The notes under the pieces: model-generated | Told to the model about the DNA's origin: nothing | Databases searched by the model: none | The model's input: the letters and a program-made list of their open reading frames with translations, nothing else | Source of the DNA: Pseudomonas sp. MPC6 | GTDB taxonomy: Bacteria > Pseudomonadota > Gammaproteobacteria > Pseudomonadales > Pseudomonadaceae | Assembly (NCBI RefSeq): GCF_006094435.1 | Contig: NZ_CP034783.1 | Coordinates: forward strand, 3,251,001 to 3,315,000 | DNA length: 64,000 nt | Direction of reading: 5' to 3' | Program-made: the position numbers and the translations under genes | Shown: one piece after another, positions 46,181 to 54,332 of the stretch | Position numbering within the stretch: position 1 is the first letter of the stretch | Layout of the letters: the number at the start of each line of letters is the position of its first letter

Positions 46181-47620
46181 TTAGCCCTCTAATGTGGTCA
46201 GGAAATCCATCGCTTGGCGATGCGAGTCTTCTGTTGCGGCGCAGCTGATCTTGTCGTCGCCGCCGTTTATTTCGCTGTAGCGCTGGATCGGTCCGACCAC
46301 GTAGTAACTCGGCCGACCGCAGGCGCAGGGCTTGTCCCATTCGACGGTGATTTCATCGCCGGTGATAAAGCCGCCCCAGCGGGTTTCGGCACCGAGGTCG
46401 AAGAACGCGGCGCGGCCGGTCACACGGCCATGGCGTGGCAGCGGCTTGCTGGTCTCCGGATCGAGCAGGTAGGGGATGACGGTCGGGGCGAAGTGGAAGT
46501 GGCCCTCTTCGCAGCGCGTATGGACGCCGCCGACGATTTCGGACATGGCGTAGGATTCGTTGAGCACCTTGGCACCGGTGAAACGCAGCACGTCGTCGCG
46601 CCAGCCTTCGGGTTGCACGGAACCCTTGCCGCCACCGGCGGTGTGGATGTACGAGTCAGGGTGGAAGACCCCTTCCAGGCCGCGCTCCAGACCGGCCTTG
46701 GCCATGTTGTGCAACAGGTTCCAGGTCGCGCCGATGTACACGCGCTTGCCCTTGAGCTGGGTGGACATATGATCGAAAAAGGTCGCCAAGTGTTGCGGCA
46801 TTTCGGCCTGCAACTCATCGAAAGCCTTCTTCTTGGCCATCAGTTCCGGGCTGATCTCCAGGCGATCGAGGGTGCCCTTGGACTGTGCCGCGCGCAGCTT
46901 GGCCCCCAGGTGGAGCACGTCGGTGCTGAGGGTGGTCGGGTAAGCCGCATGGAAATGCGATTCGTCCGGCAACAGCGCCGGGATCATGGCGATGTGGACA
47001 CGCACATGGCTCAGGTAGCCCTTGCGGTAGTACGGATAAATCGTGTGCAGGTTAGGCGCCGGGGTGTCCGGACCTTCCATGGCCCACACATTCAACTTGC
47101 GCAGCTGGGCGAATTTGTCCCACTCATTGACGCCGTGAGGCAGGAACGACAGGGTGCCGGAAGTGCCCGAGGTGTGGCTGATGCGCAGTTGCGGCACGGC
47201 CTTGTCCATGGTCTCGAACCAGTCGTCCAGGCCCTGGCACGCGCTGACGTCGACCGCGGCGATGGCTTCGGCCATCTCTGGCGTTACCAGTTTGCCCAGC
47301 CACTTGTTGATCTGGGCGAAGTTGCGCTTTTCCAGCAAGGAGGGCGGGTAGGACTTGTACACGCTGTGTTCGAACAGCAGCGGCACCACGTCGTCGAATT
47401 GCTCGATGCTGTCCACGCCTTGGGCGTCGGCAAGCTTTTTGAGCATGGGGATCCGGTCGCGCAATTCTGCAAAGCGCTGCTTGAGGGCGGTCAGCTGCAG
47501 CGCGTCGATTTCGGCGCGGGGCAGATTGTTCCAGGCGGTTTGGGAATAATTGACCATTTCTGCCGGATTGTTCAGCAGCTGCTGGGTTTTTTGTTCTATC
47601 GACAGTTGTGCAGTGGGCAT
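46181..47620 (-). CDS. LuxE/PaaK-like acyl-adenylating enzyme
   Basis: The 479-residue protein belongs to the adenylate-forming family. It has the phosphate-binding loop RISHTSGTSGTLSFLPHG at about 147-164, the adenylate motif KVLNESYAMSEIVGG and the domain-hinge region GRAAFFDLGAETRWGGFITGD (shortened GGFITGDEI). LuxE activates fatty acids and transfers them to itself and LuxC; PaaK makes aryl-CoA. The direct LuxC partner favours the first role, although classical LuxE is about 370 residues and this protein is longer. Start site is weakly supported (GCGAG). Confidence 0.82.
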   Translation of the reverse strand: MPTAQLSIEQKTQQLLNNPAEMVNYSQTAWNNLPRAEIDALQLTALKQRFAELRDRIPMLKKLADAQGVDSIEQFDDVVPLLFEHSVYKSYPPSLLEKRNFAQINKWLGKLVTPEMAEAIAAVDVSACQGLDDWFETMDKAVPQLRISHTSGTSGTLSFLPHGVNEWDKFAQLRKLNVWAMEGPDTPAPNLHTIYPYYRKGYLSHVRVHIAMIPALLPDESHFHAAYPTTLSTDVLHLGAKLRAAQSKGTLDRLEISPELMAKKKAFDELQAEMPQHLATFFDHMSTQLKGKRVYIGATWNLLHNMAKAGLERGLEGVFHPDSYIHTAGGGKGSVQPEGWRDDVLRFTGAKVLNESYAMSEIVGGVHTRCEEGHFHFAPTVIPYLLDPETSKPLPRHGRVTGRAAFFDLGAETRWGGFITGDEITVEWDKPCACGRPSYYVVGPIQRYSEINGGDDKISCAATEDSHRQAMDFLTTLEG

Positions 47621-47704
47621 TTTCTGGCTCGCTACTCGACTAGTGAAACCGGCGGGGCCGGGGAGAGGTGTGAATCCAGTATGGGATGGCGGCCTTGGTT
47701 TTTG

Positions 47705-47717
47705 TTCCGGATTGAGG
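47705..47717. promoter_or_regulatory. Weak copy of the TetR-associated motif, near the LuxE/LuxC promoter
   Basis: TTCCGGATTGAGG lacks one T of the motif TCCGGATTTGAGG seen at 47792 and 49686. It lies 85 bp upstream of the LuxE-like start. Confidence 0.35.
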
Positions 47718-47791
47718 TAATCGGGTTGATTGTCTAACTGATTGAAAAATAAGAAAAAAATAAGAGATTTGAATGTGTTGGAACAGGCCGT

Positions 47792-47811
47792 TCCGGATTT
47801 GAGGGTGGTGC
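47792..47811 (+). promoter_or_regulatory. TetR-associated motif upstream of the iron alcohol dehydrogenase
   Basis: TCCGGATTTGAGGGTGGTGC differs by one base from TCCGGATTTGAGGCTGGTGC at 49686-49705. The similarity continues into a -10-like region (CTGGAGTATGAC here, CTGGAATATAAT there) at the same distance, so motif and promoter are conserved together. Confidence 0.55.
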
Positions 47812-47963
47812 GTTCAAAGGGCTGGAGTATGACCCGGCATTCACACTAATAATGGTCGGGACGCGCTGCCAGTCAGGCCACTAACGTGAGGGATTTGCGG
47901 CTAGCGCAGGTGCTTTGCGATCACCATAAAAATCAGTGCAACACACCTATTTGTGAGGCTTCC

Positions 47964-49115
47964 ATGTTGAAAATGGTATTTCAGACCACGCCATCAACGA
48001 TCATTGAACTGGGCGCCGCAACCCGGCTCGCCACGCAAGTGCGAGGCATGGGTTGCGCTTCGGTTCTGGTGGTGACCGATGCGGGGGTTATTGCGGCTCG
48101 ACTACTGGATGCAGTGGTCGCCGGCCTCGAGAGTGACGGGATAGCCGTTACGGTGTTTTCGCAGGTCCAGGCTGACCCGCCGGAGTCGGTGATTCTGGCC
48201 GCGGTGGACGCCGCCAAAGCCTGTGGCGCCGATTGCGTGCTGGGCCTGGGTGGCGGCAGCTCGCTGGATGCCGCCAAGCTGGCAGCGTTGTTGGCGCGCA
48301 GTGGCGAGTCCCTGGTCGAGATCTACGGCATTAACAAGACCAAGGGCCCGCGCCTGCCGTTGATTCTGGTGCCGACCACGGCCGGGACCGGTTCGGAAGT
48401 GACGTCGGTTTCGGTGGTGACCACCGGTGATGGCCAGAAGAACGTGGTTTACTCGCCCATGCTGTTGCCCGACGTGGCCGTGCTGGATGCGGAACTGACC
48501 CTTGGCCTGCCAGCCCATGTCACGGCGGCGACCGGTATCGATGCCATGGTTCATGCCGTCGAGGCCTATACCACCAAGAACCTGAAGAACCCGATTTCCG
48601 ATTGCCTGGCGCGCGAGGCGCTAAGCCTGTTGGCCGGCAGCCTGTTCCAGGCCTGTAAGGACGGCAAGAACCTCGAAGCGCGGGAAAACATGCTGCTGGG
48701 TGCCAGCCTGGCGGGTATGGCGTTCGCCAACGCCCCGGTGGCGGCGGTGCATGCCCTGGCTTATCCCCTGGGCGCACGGTTCCACATCCCGCACGGGCTG
48801 TCCAATGCCCTGGTGCTGGGGCCGGTGATGCGCTTCAACCTCGAGGCCGTGGCGCCGCTGTATGCGCAACTGGCCGATATCGTCCTGCCCGGCACCTTGG
48901 GTAGCGATCGCGAAAAAGCCTCTGCCCTGGCCGACTATCTGGGTGGCCTGGCCGGTGAGCTGGGTCTGGCGACTCGCTTGCGTGACTTGGGTATCGTGGA
49001 GTCCGACATCGAGGCGCTGGCTGTCGATGCGATGAAGCAGCAGCGCTTGCTGGGCAACAACCCTCGGGAAGTCTGCCTGGACGACGTGCGCTCGATCTAC
49101 ATGGAAATCCTGTGA
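47964..49115 (+). CDS. Iron-containing alcohol dehydrogenase
   Basis: The product has 383 residues from the ATG at 47964 (GAGG nine bases upstream). It belongs to the group III iron-dependent dehydrogenases: NAD-binding GLGGGSSLDAAKLAALL at about 97-113, TTAGTGSEVTSVSV, and the metal region with His residues in AVHALAYPLGARFHIPHG. It interconverts an alcohol and an aldehyde with NAD(H). It is divergent from the LuxE/LuxC pair, so an alcohol-aldehyde-acyl route is completed here. The GTG of the thioesterase overlaps its stop. Confidence 0.93.
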   Translation: MLKMVFQTTPSTIIELGAATRLATQVRGMGCASVLVVTDAGVIAARLLDAVVAGLESDGIAVTVFSQVQADPPESVILAAVDAAKACGADCVLGLGGGSSLDAAKLAALLARSGESLVEIYGINKTKGPRLPLILVPTTAGTGSEVTSVSVVTTGDGQKNVVYSPMLLPDVAVLDAELTLGLPAHVTAATGIDAMVHAVEAYTTKNLKNPISDCLAREALSLLAGSLFQACKDGKNLEARENMLLGASLAGMAFANAPVAAVHALAYPLGARFHIPHGLSNALVLGPVMRFNLEAVAPLYAQLADIVLPGTLGSDREKASALADYLGGLAGELGLATRLRDLGIVESDIEALAVDAMKQQRLLGNNPREVCLDDVRSIYMEIL

Positions 49116-49549
49116 GTACCAGGGTCGAGCGGCCGCGTCGGGATGAGTTCCGACGCTTCACCCACATGCCGACGCGCTGGGGGGATCAGGACGCCTACGG
49201 GCATGTGAACAATGTGGTCTATTACTCGTATTGCGAGTCGGCGATCACTGCGTTCCTGGTCGAACAGGGGACCCTCGACAGTGCCAGCAGCCCGGTGATC
49301 GGGTTGATTGTCAATTCGGGTTGCACCTACTTTTCGCCCAGCGGTTTCCCCGACCAGATCAGTATCGGTATGAAAATTTCCCATCTGGGCAACAGCAGCG
49401 CCCGGTACGAACTGGCCTTGTTTCGCAACGATGAGCAGGAGGCGGTTGCAGCGGCCCATATCGTTTATGTGTATGTCGATCGGGCCAGCAACGTAGCAGT
49501 GCCCATCCCGCAAGCGATACGAACGGTACTCGCCAGGCTCGCTGACTGA
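49112..49549 (+). CDS. 4-hydroxybenzoyl-CoA-type acyl-CoA thioesterase, copy 2
   Basis: The product has 145 residues from a GTG that overlaps the iron ADH stop (GTGA at 49112-49115). The hot-dog motif TRWGDQDAYGHVNNVVYYSY aligns with [19 protein letters not shown] of the first copy at 41858, so the two are paralogues. It probably hydrolyses an acyl-CoA made or used by the LuxC-like enzyme. It ends the short iron ADH operon. Confidence 0.87.
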   Translation: MSTRVERPRRDEFRRFTHMPTRWGDQDAYGHVNNVVYYSYCESAITAFLVEQGTLDSASSPVIGLIVNSGCTYFSPSGFPDQISIGMKISHLGNSSARYELALFRNDEQEAVAAAHIVYVYVDRASNVAVPIPQAIRTVLARLAD

Positions 49550-49685
49550 CTGAGCGGGCGCCTCCTTCACTTGCTGCTGCCGTTGGTCATGGCAGCGGCA
49601 GGCTGAAGATGATCAAATCACCCCCCCTGATGAACACCTGCGCCTGGCCGCTGGCTGGCATTACCCTGCACCCCTTGGATTTCAC

Positions 49686-49705
49686 TCCGGATTTGAGGCT
49701 GGTGC
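49686..49705 (+). promoter_or_regulatory. TetR-associated motif and promoter upstream of the TetR gene
   Basis: TCCGGATTTGAGGCTGGTGC is nearly identical to the motif at 47792. A TATAAT hexamer follows at 49722-49727. The position about 120 bp before the regulator start fits autoregulation. Confidence 0.55.
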
Positions 49706-49826
49706 ATTGAGTGCACTGGAATATAATCGATCTCCCTCCCTGTAATGGGGAAAGCGCTGTCAGTCTGCGCGCTATCGTGAGGAGAGTCCGGCTCAAGGAT
49801 GTGCTGGCGATTTACCAGGAGATTGT

Positions 49827-50513
49827 ATGACCAATAAAAAAAACGGGGATGAGGGCGTATTTCAGGTCGAAATTCCAGCCCAACCTCGCAAGGCTCCACG
49901 GCAGGCGCGCTCGATCGCGCTGGTTTCGGCCGTGAAGCAAACCGCGCTGCAGATTCTCGAAAGCGAAGGGCGGGACGCCTTGAACGCCATGCGCCTGGCC
50001 GAAGATTCAGGCGTGGCGATCAGTTCGATCTACGAATATTTCCCGACGATGGAATCGCTGATCGCTGCGATTTTTGACGATTACCGCAATGAAGCCCGCA
50101 CGGGGCTGTACGCCGGCATCATGGCGCTGCCGCCTGAGGCCACCCTGTATGACGGAATTTTGCTGGCCTTGCGGGCCGTTCTCGCCGCCCACCACAAGAA
50201 AACCCTGTTCGATCCGGTGTTCAGTGTGCGCTCCACTCATTACGACGAGTTGGTGCGCCTGGATCTGGTCAAGTCCAAGTCGCTCTTGACCACTACCGCG
50301 AGCTCGGCCTTGATGAAGCGTTTCGCCAGCGAAATCCGGGTGAAAGACCTGGAAAAGGCCGAGTTTCTGGTCTACCAGACATGGTCGGCGCTACCTCGGG
50401 CCATGCTGCTGGAAAGGCCCTGTTATCTCACTGACGAGGACACGCCCCAGTTGATGGCGCGGATGCTGCACGCGCTGTTGACTGCCCCAGGTGACCCGCC
50501 ACGACCCTCGTAG
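49827..50513 (+). CDS. TetR-family transcriptional regulator
   Basis: The 228-residue protein has a 30-residue basic/Pro-rich start and then the helix-turn-helix of TetR type (RSIALVSAVKQTALQILESE and AMRLAEDSGVAISSIYEYFP at about 50-69). The C-terminal domain is probably the ligand domain. The ATG has AGGAG upstream. It stands between the iron ADH operon and the second DUF1302 pair. The shared motif in front of it and of the iron ADH gene suggests that it controls both, and possibly the LuxE/LuxC genes. Confidence 0.92.
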   Translation: MTNKKNGDEGVFQVEIPAQPRKAPRQARSIALVSAVKQTALQILESEGRDALNAMRLAEDSGVAISSIYEYFPTMESLIAAIFDDYRNEARTGLYAGIMALPPEATLYDGILLALRAVLAAHHKKTLFDPVFSVRSTHYDELVRLDLVKSKSLLTTTASSALMKRFASEIRVKDLEKAEFLVYQTWSALPRAMLLERPCYLTDEDTPQLMARMLHALLTAPGDPPRPS

Positions 50514-50869
50514 CAGTCGTTCTGCATAACAATCCCAACCATCCGTGGGTCGATCAGATTCGATGATCGTCGGTATCGACCTGCGCGACAGGCGCCCGGA
50601 TGCTGCGAGAGCAGGGTTCGGGCACGCCAGCAGGTATTTGTCGCAATGGCCCTGGAATAGGCCAGGCTCTGCTTCTCTGTCATCAAAAGAGAAGTAACTG
50701 ACATTAAATGTAAATCACATCGGCCGGACACTCGTTAATGTCGACACTGAAGGAAGTGTCTGGCGATTGCGTCAGTCAAGTCATCGAGAAGGTAGGTGGA
50801 GGTGTTCAAGCGGACCGCCCCTTAGGTAGCCTCGCAAAAAAAAAAATACAAAAAGGCAGCGATGATGTC
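50514..50869. other. Gap of 356 bp before the second DUF1302 gene
   Basis: It holds the operator pair at 50678-50708. The frame of the DUF1302 gene is open through 50738, but this part lacks a signal peptide and includes a poly-A run (50836-50846), so I regard it as an untranslated leader. Confidence 0.55.
50678..50708 (+). promoter_or_regulatory. Direct-repeat operator candidate upstream of the second DUF1302-DUF1329 operon
   Basis: TGTCATCAAA (50678-50687) and TGACATTAAA (50699-50708) agree in 8 of 10 bases with starts 21 bp apart. This is the best internal match of the four pairs. It ends 161 bp before the ATG at 50870. Confidence 0.65.
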
Positions 50870-52882
50870 ATGCATAACAATAAAAGTAATAGCCACACCC
50901 CCTCGCGTCACAGTCTGCTGGCCTTGGCCATCCTGGCAGCGTCCATGCCGGCAGCCCATGCCTTCGAACTGGATACCGGCAACCCGGACTGGGAGGTGCG
51001 TTTCGATAACACCGTCAAGTACAACTACGGTGTGCGCACCGAAAATGCGCACAAGCGCACGCTGAGGACACCGAACAGCAACGACGGTGACTATAACTTC
51101 CGAAGAGCCGGCACCAATATTACCAATCGTGTTGACCTGCTGACCGAGCTGGATGTGGTTCACCAAGGCAGCAAGGGCTTTCGCATCAGTGCTGCGAGCT
51201 GGTATGACAAGGCGTATGACAACGTCGGCTCCAGTTCCAATCCCTTCGGTAACGGTAATGGCGAGACGTCGGGCCTGGTCGAGAACGATCCGCGCCTGGC
51301 CGCGGTCACCCAGGACAATGTCGGCAATGGCAGTCGCCACCTGAGTCACTACGCCCAGCGCTACTACAATGGCCCGTCCGGCGAAATTCTCGATGCCTTT
51401 GTGTTCTACAGCACGGATGTGGGCGACGAGTCCCTGCTCAGCCTCAAGGCCGGCCAGCACAACGTGTTCTGGGGCGAGAGCATGCTGAACCCGGTGCATT
51501 CGATCAGCTATGGCCAGTCCGGGCTGGACCTGGCCAAGCTGGCGGCCTCGCCCGGTACCGAGGCCAAGGAGTTGTTCGTACCGCGTAACCAGCTCTCGAT
51601 GACCTTCACCCTCGATTCCGAGTTGACCCTGGGCGCACAGTACTTCCTGGATTGGCGTGCTGCCCGTCTGCCGGAGGCCGGTACCTACTATGGTGGCTCC
51701 GACCTGCTGGGAACCGGCGCGCAGTCGTTGCTGCTGGGCAACACCAATGCCGCGGTCCCTGGAAGCCCTTTGGGGTGCGGCCTGTCGCCTTGCAGCGCGA
51801 TCAACAGCGTGCGTCGTGGTCATGATCTGACACCGGGCAACAGCGGAGACTGGGGCGTAATGGCCAAGTGGTCACCGGCCTGGCTGGACGGTACCCTCGG
51901 TTTCTACTACCGCAATACCTCCGATATTCTGCCGCAGGCGTGGCTGGACGTCAGGGGGATCAGTTCGGCCAACCCCGATGGGACCCCGCCAGTGGGTATC
52001 GTGCCGGCTGGCGTCAATACGCTTAACTCGGAGGGGACCAATACCTATCAATTGGCCTATGCCGACAATATCCACATCATTGGTCTGAGCCTGTCCAAGG
52101 ATTTTTCCGGCGTCAGTGTCGGCTCCGACCTGAGCTTGCGTCACAACATGCCGCTTGCCAGCATTCCGGCCACTCTCAGCTCCACCGATCCGTTGGGGCT
52201 GGGTGCCGGCCTGGGTCTGTTGCCTGTGCGTACGGCGCAGACCGGTATTGTCTATGACACCCCGAGCAAGGGCGACAGCATGAGCGCCACCGGTGACACG
52301 CTGCACTGGACGCTCAATGGCCTGTGGGCTTTTCCCAAGACACCGCTGTTCAATTCGGCAAGCCTGCTCACCGAGCTGTATTACAGCAATCTGCTCAAGC
52401 TCGATAGCAAGAACGCGGCGCTCTACAAGGGCAACGGCAGCTACCGTGGCATCGATGCGCCAACGCGGGACAACTGGGGTATCGCTGCCAACTTCACGCC
52501 GACCTGGACCCAGGTGCTCCCGGGTGTCGACCTCAACATGCCGATGTCCATCAACCTGGGCCTTGCCGGCGTATCACCCGTATCCGCCGGCGGTGCGAAA
52601 AACACCGGCAACTATTCGATCGGCGTCGGTGCCGCTGTGTACAACCAGTACTTTGTCGACCTGAAGTACGTGGACGCTTTCGGCAAGACCGAAAAGTGCA
52701 ATACCAGCGGCACGAATAGTGGTGAAGACAATTCCGGCAGCGGCGACGGCTCCACGCCCAGCGTGTTCAGCGGCAACCAGAACTATGCGTGTTATGGCGG
52801 TGGCTATTCGAGCTTCTCCGGCGGTAGCGCGAGCATTCAAGACCGAGGGGCCGTGTACCTGACGCTGAAGACCTCTTTCTGA
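50870..52882 (+). CDS. DUF1302 outer membrane protein, copy 2
   Basis: The product has 670 residues from the ATG at 50870. A signal peptide of about 32 residues ends at AAHA-F, followed by FELDTGNPDWEVRFDNTVK, very similar to copy 1. Further shared blocks are YNGPSGEILDAFVFYST and FVPRNQLSMTF. The C-terminal part contains a Gly/Ser/Asn-rich loop (about 610-655) and ends in LKTSF, a typical outer membrane barrel end. It is larger than copy 1 because of extra loops, so it may fit a different ligand or be expressed in other conditions. No BNR or MMPL gene accompanies it. Confidence 0.88.
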   Translation: MHNNKSNSHTPSRHSLLALAILAASMPAAHAFELDTGNPDWEVRFDNTVKYNYGVRTENAHKRTLRTPNSNDGDYNFRRAGTNITNRVDLLTELDVVHQGSKGFRISAASWYDKAYDNVGSSSNPFGNGNGETSGLVENDPRLAAVTQDNVGNGSRHLSHYAQRYYNGPSGEILDAFVFYSTDVGDESLLSLKAGQHNVFWGESMLNPVHSISYGQSGLDLAKLAASPGTEAKELFVPRNQLSMTFTLDSELTLGAQYFLDWRAARLPEAGTYYGGSDLLGTGAQSLLLGNTNAAVPGSPLGCGLSPCSAINSVRRGHDLTPGNSGDWGVMAKWSPAWLDGTLGFYYRNTSDILPQAWLDVRGISSANPDGTPPVGIVPAGVNTLNSEGTNTYQLAYADNIHIIGLSLSKDFSGVSVGSDLSLRHNMPLASIPATLSSTDPLGLGAGLGLLPVRTAQTGIVYDTPSKGDSMSATGDTLHWTLNGLWAFPKTPLFNSASLLTELYYSNLLKLDSKNAALYKGNGSYRGIDAPTRDNWGIAANFTPTWTQVLPGVDLNMPMSINLGLAGVSPVSAGGAKNTGNYSIGVGAAVYNQYFVDLKYVDAFGKTEKCNTSGTNSGEDNSGSGDGSTPSVFSGNQNYACYGGGYSSFSGGSASIQDRGAVYLTLKTSF

Positions 52883-52922
52883 TTCACGAGTTGCCTGGGC
52901 TACCAGGCAGGAGAATAACAAG

Positions 52923-54245
52923 ATGAAATTCGTGAAAAGTCCACTGGCTGTGTCGCTCATCATGGCGCTGGCCATTCATGCCCAGGCTTCCGTGTCGAGC
53001 CAGGAAGCCGCTCGGCTGGGCGCCAGCCTGACCCTGACAGGTGCCGAACAGGCCGGCAATGCCGATGGCTCCATCCCGGCTTATAACGGTGGCCTGACCA
53101 CCGCTCCGGCCGGTTTCAAGGCGGGCGATAACATGCGCCCGGACCCCTATGCCGGTGAAAAACCGCTGCTGGTGATCGATGGTAGAAACGTCGACCGGTA
53201 CAAGCACATGCTCACCGCCACCACCGCGCATTTGGCCAAGCGTTACCCTGGCTACCGTATCGACGTGTATCCGACCCATCGAACCGTGGCACTGCCACAA
53301 ACAGTGCTGGGTAACAGCCAGATAAATGCCACCAGGGCCAAGTCCCTCCAGGGCGGGTTGGCCATCGACAACGTACTGCCCGGCGTACCCTTCCCGATTC
53401 CGCAATCGGGGGCCGAGGCAATGTGGAACTTCTTGCTGCGCTACCAAGGGGTCACCATCGACTCCAAGTACGATTCCTGGAGTGTTGACTCGGCAGGCGT
53501 GTCGAGCCTGATGGTCACCGGCCGGGCACTCGTCTCCTTCCCGATTTATGAAAATCTGTCCAGGCCCATCAACAACACCGACATTTACTACCAGATGAAG
53601 TTGTCCTATACCGGCCCTGCGGGCCGGGCCGGCGAGTCGATCATGCTTAAAAATGCCGCCAACCCGGTGCAGCAGGCGGGCCGCGCCTGGAAGTACCTGC
53701 CTGGCCAGCGTCGCGTCAAACCGTTATCGATCCTGGCCTTCGACACGCCTAACCCCGGTACCGCCCGCGCCATGGAGCTTTACGACTGGAATCTATTGGG
53801 CAAGCAAGAAATGATCGTGCCCTACAACACCTACAAATTGACCTACGCCCAGGATCCCAAGTTGTTGACCACGCCCAACTTCCTCGCGCCCGACTTCGTA
53901 CGTTGGGAGAAACATCGCGTCTGGGTGGTGGAGGGCACTCTCAAGGCGGGGGCGCAGCACATCTTCCAGAAGCGCCGCTTCTATCTGGATGAAGACAGCT
54001 GGGCGGCTCTGGCCTCCGATCAGTACGGCGCGAGCGACAAGCTTTATCGGGGTTCCTTCGCCTTCCTCAGCCAGAGTTACGACCAGCTGGTTCCGGATGC
54101 TACCCCTTTCATGACCTACGACCTGGTGCGCGGTTCCTACAACATCAATGGCGTGGTAGGTCCTCACGGCGGCATCAAGTACATCGATCCTTTGTCGACG
54201 GCTCAGTGGTCGCCGGAGTCCATGGCGGGTACCGGTATTCGCTGA
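52923..54245 (+). CDS. DUF1329 periplasmic protein, copy 2
   Basis: The 440-residue protein has a Sec signal peptide (about 1-21, AIHAQAS) and is strongly similar to copy 1 along its length (ARLGASLTLTGAEQAGNADG, GVPFPIPQSGAEAMWNFLLR, DEDSWAALASDQYG). It lies 40 bp after the DUF1302 gene, the same gap as in the first pair, with an AGGAG site. It probably carries the same type of hydrophobic ligand in the periplasm. It must share the MMPL transporter at 32468 or use one elsewhere. Confidence 0.88.
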   Translation: MKFVKSPLAVSLIMALAIHAQASVSSQEAARLGASLTLTGAEQAGNADGSIPAYNGGLTTAPAGFKAGDNMRPDPYAGEKPLLVIDGRNVDRYKHMLTATTAHLAKRYPGYRIDVYPTHRTVALPQTVLGNSQINATRAKSLQGGLAIDNVLPGVPFPIPQSGAEAMWNFLLRYQGVTIDSKYDSWSVDSAGVSSLMVTGRALVSFPIYENLSRPINNTDIYYQMKLSYTGPAGRAGESIMLKNAANPVQQAGRAWKYLPGQRRVKPLSILAFDTPNPGTARAMELYDWNLLGKQEMIVPYNTYKLTYAQDPKLLTTPNFLAPDFVRWEKHRVWVVEGTLKAGAQHIFQKRRFYLDEDSWAALASDQYGASDKLYRGSFAFLSQSYDQLVPDATPFMTYDLVRGSYNINGVVGPHGGIKYIDPLSTAQWSPESMAGTGIR

Positions 54246-54261
54246 AGGGGTGCGCAAGACA

Positions 54262-54292
54262 CCGCTGGCATGAGTAAAACCCATGCCGGCGG
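54262..54292. terminator. Hairpin between convergent DUF1329 and gabD genes
   Basis: CCGCTGGCATG (54262-54272) pairs with CATGCCGGCGG (54282-54292) with one wobble pair. A second small hairpin (AGGGG/CCCCT) follows at about 54296-54312. Both lie between convergent stops. Confidence 0.55.
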
Positions 54293-54332
54293 AGTAGGGG
54301 GACCCTGCCCCTCAGCGACCAGGTGGGGTGAG

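Larger units (their letters stand above)
47621..47963. other. Divergent promoter region between LuxE-like and iron ADH genes (343 bp)
   Basis: This gap is partly AT-rich (47730-47775). It holds two copies of a CCGGAT(T)TGAGG motif (47705 and 47792) shared with the TetR promoter region, and promoter-like TATGAC at 47828-47833. No small gene is convincing. Confidence 0.5.

Noticed and set aside
44719..47620. A complete bioluminescence (lux) operon
   Set aside because: Only LuxC- and LuxE-like genes are present; no luciferase or thioesterase luxD is in the window.
50738..50869. Possible N-terminal extension of the second DUF1302 protein
   Set aside because: It would put 44 residues with a poly-Lys stretch ahead of a normal signal peptide, so the later ATG is preferred.
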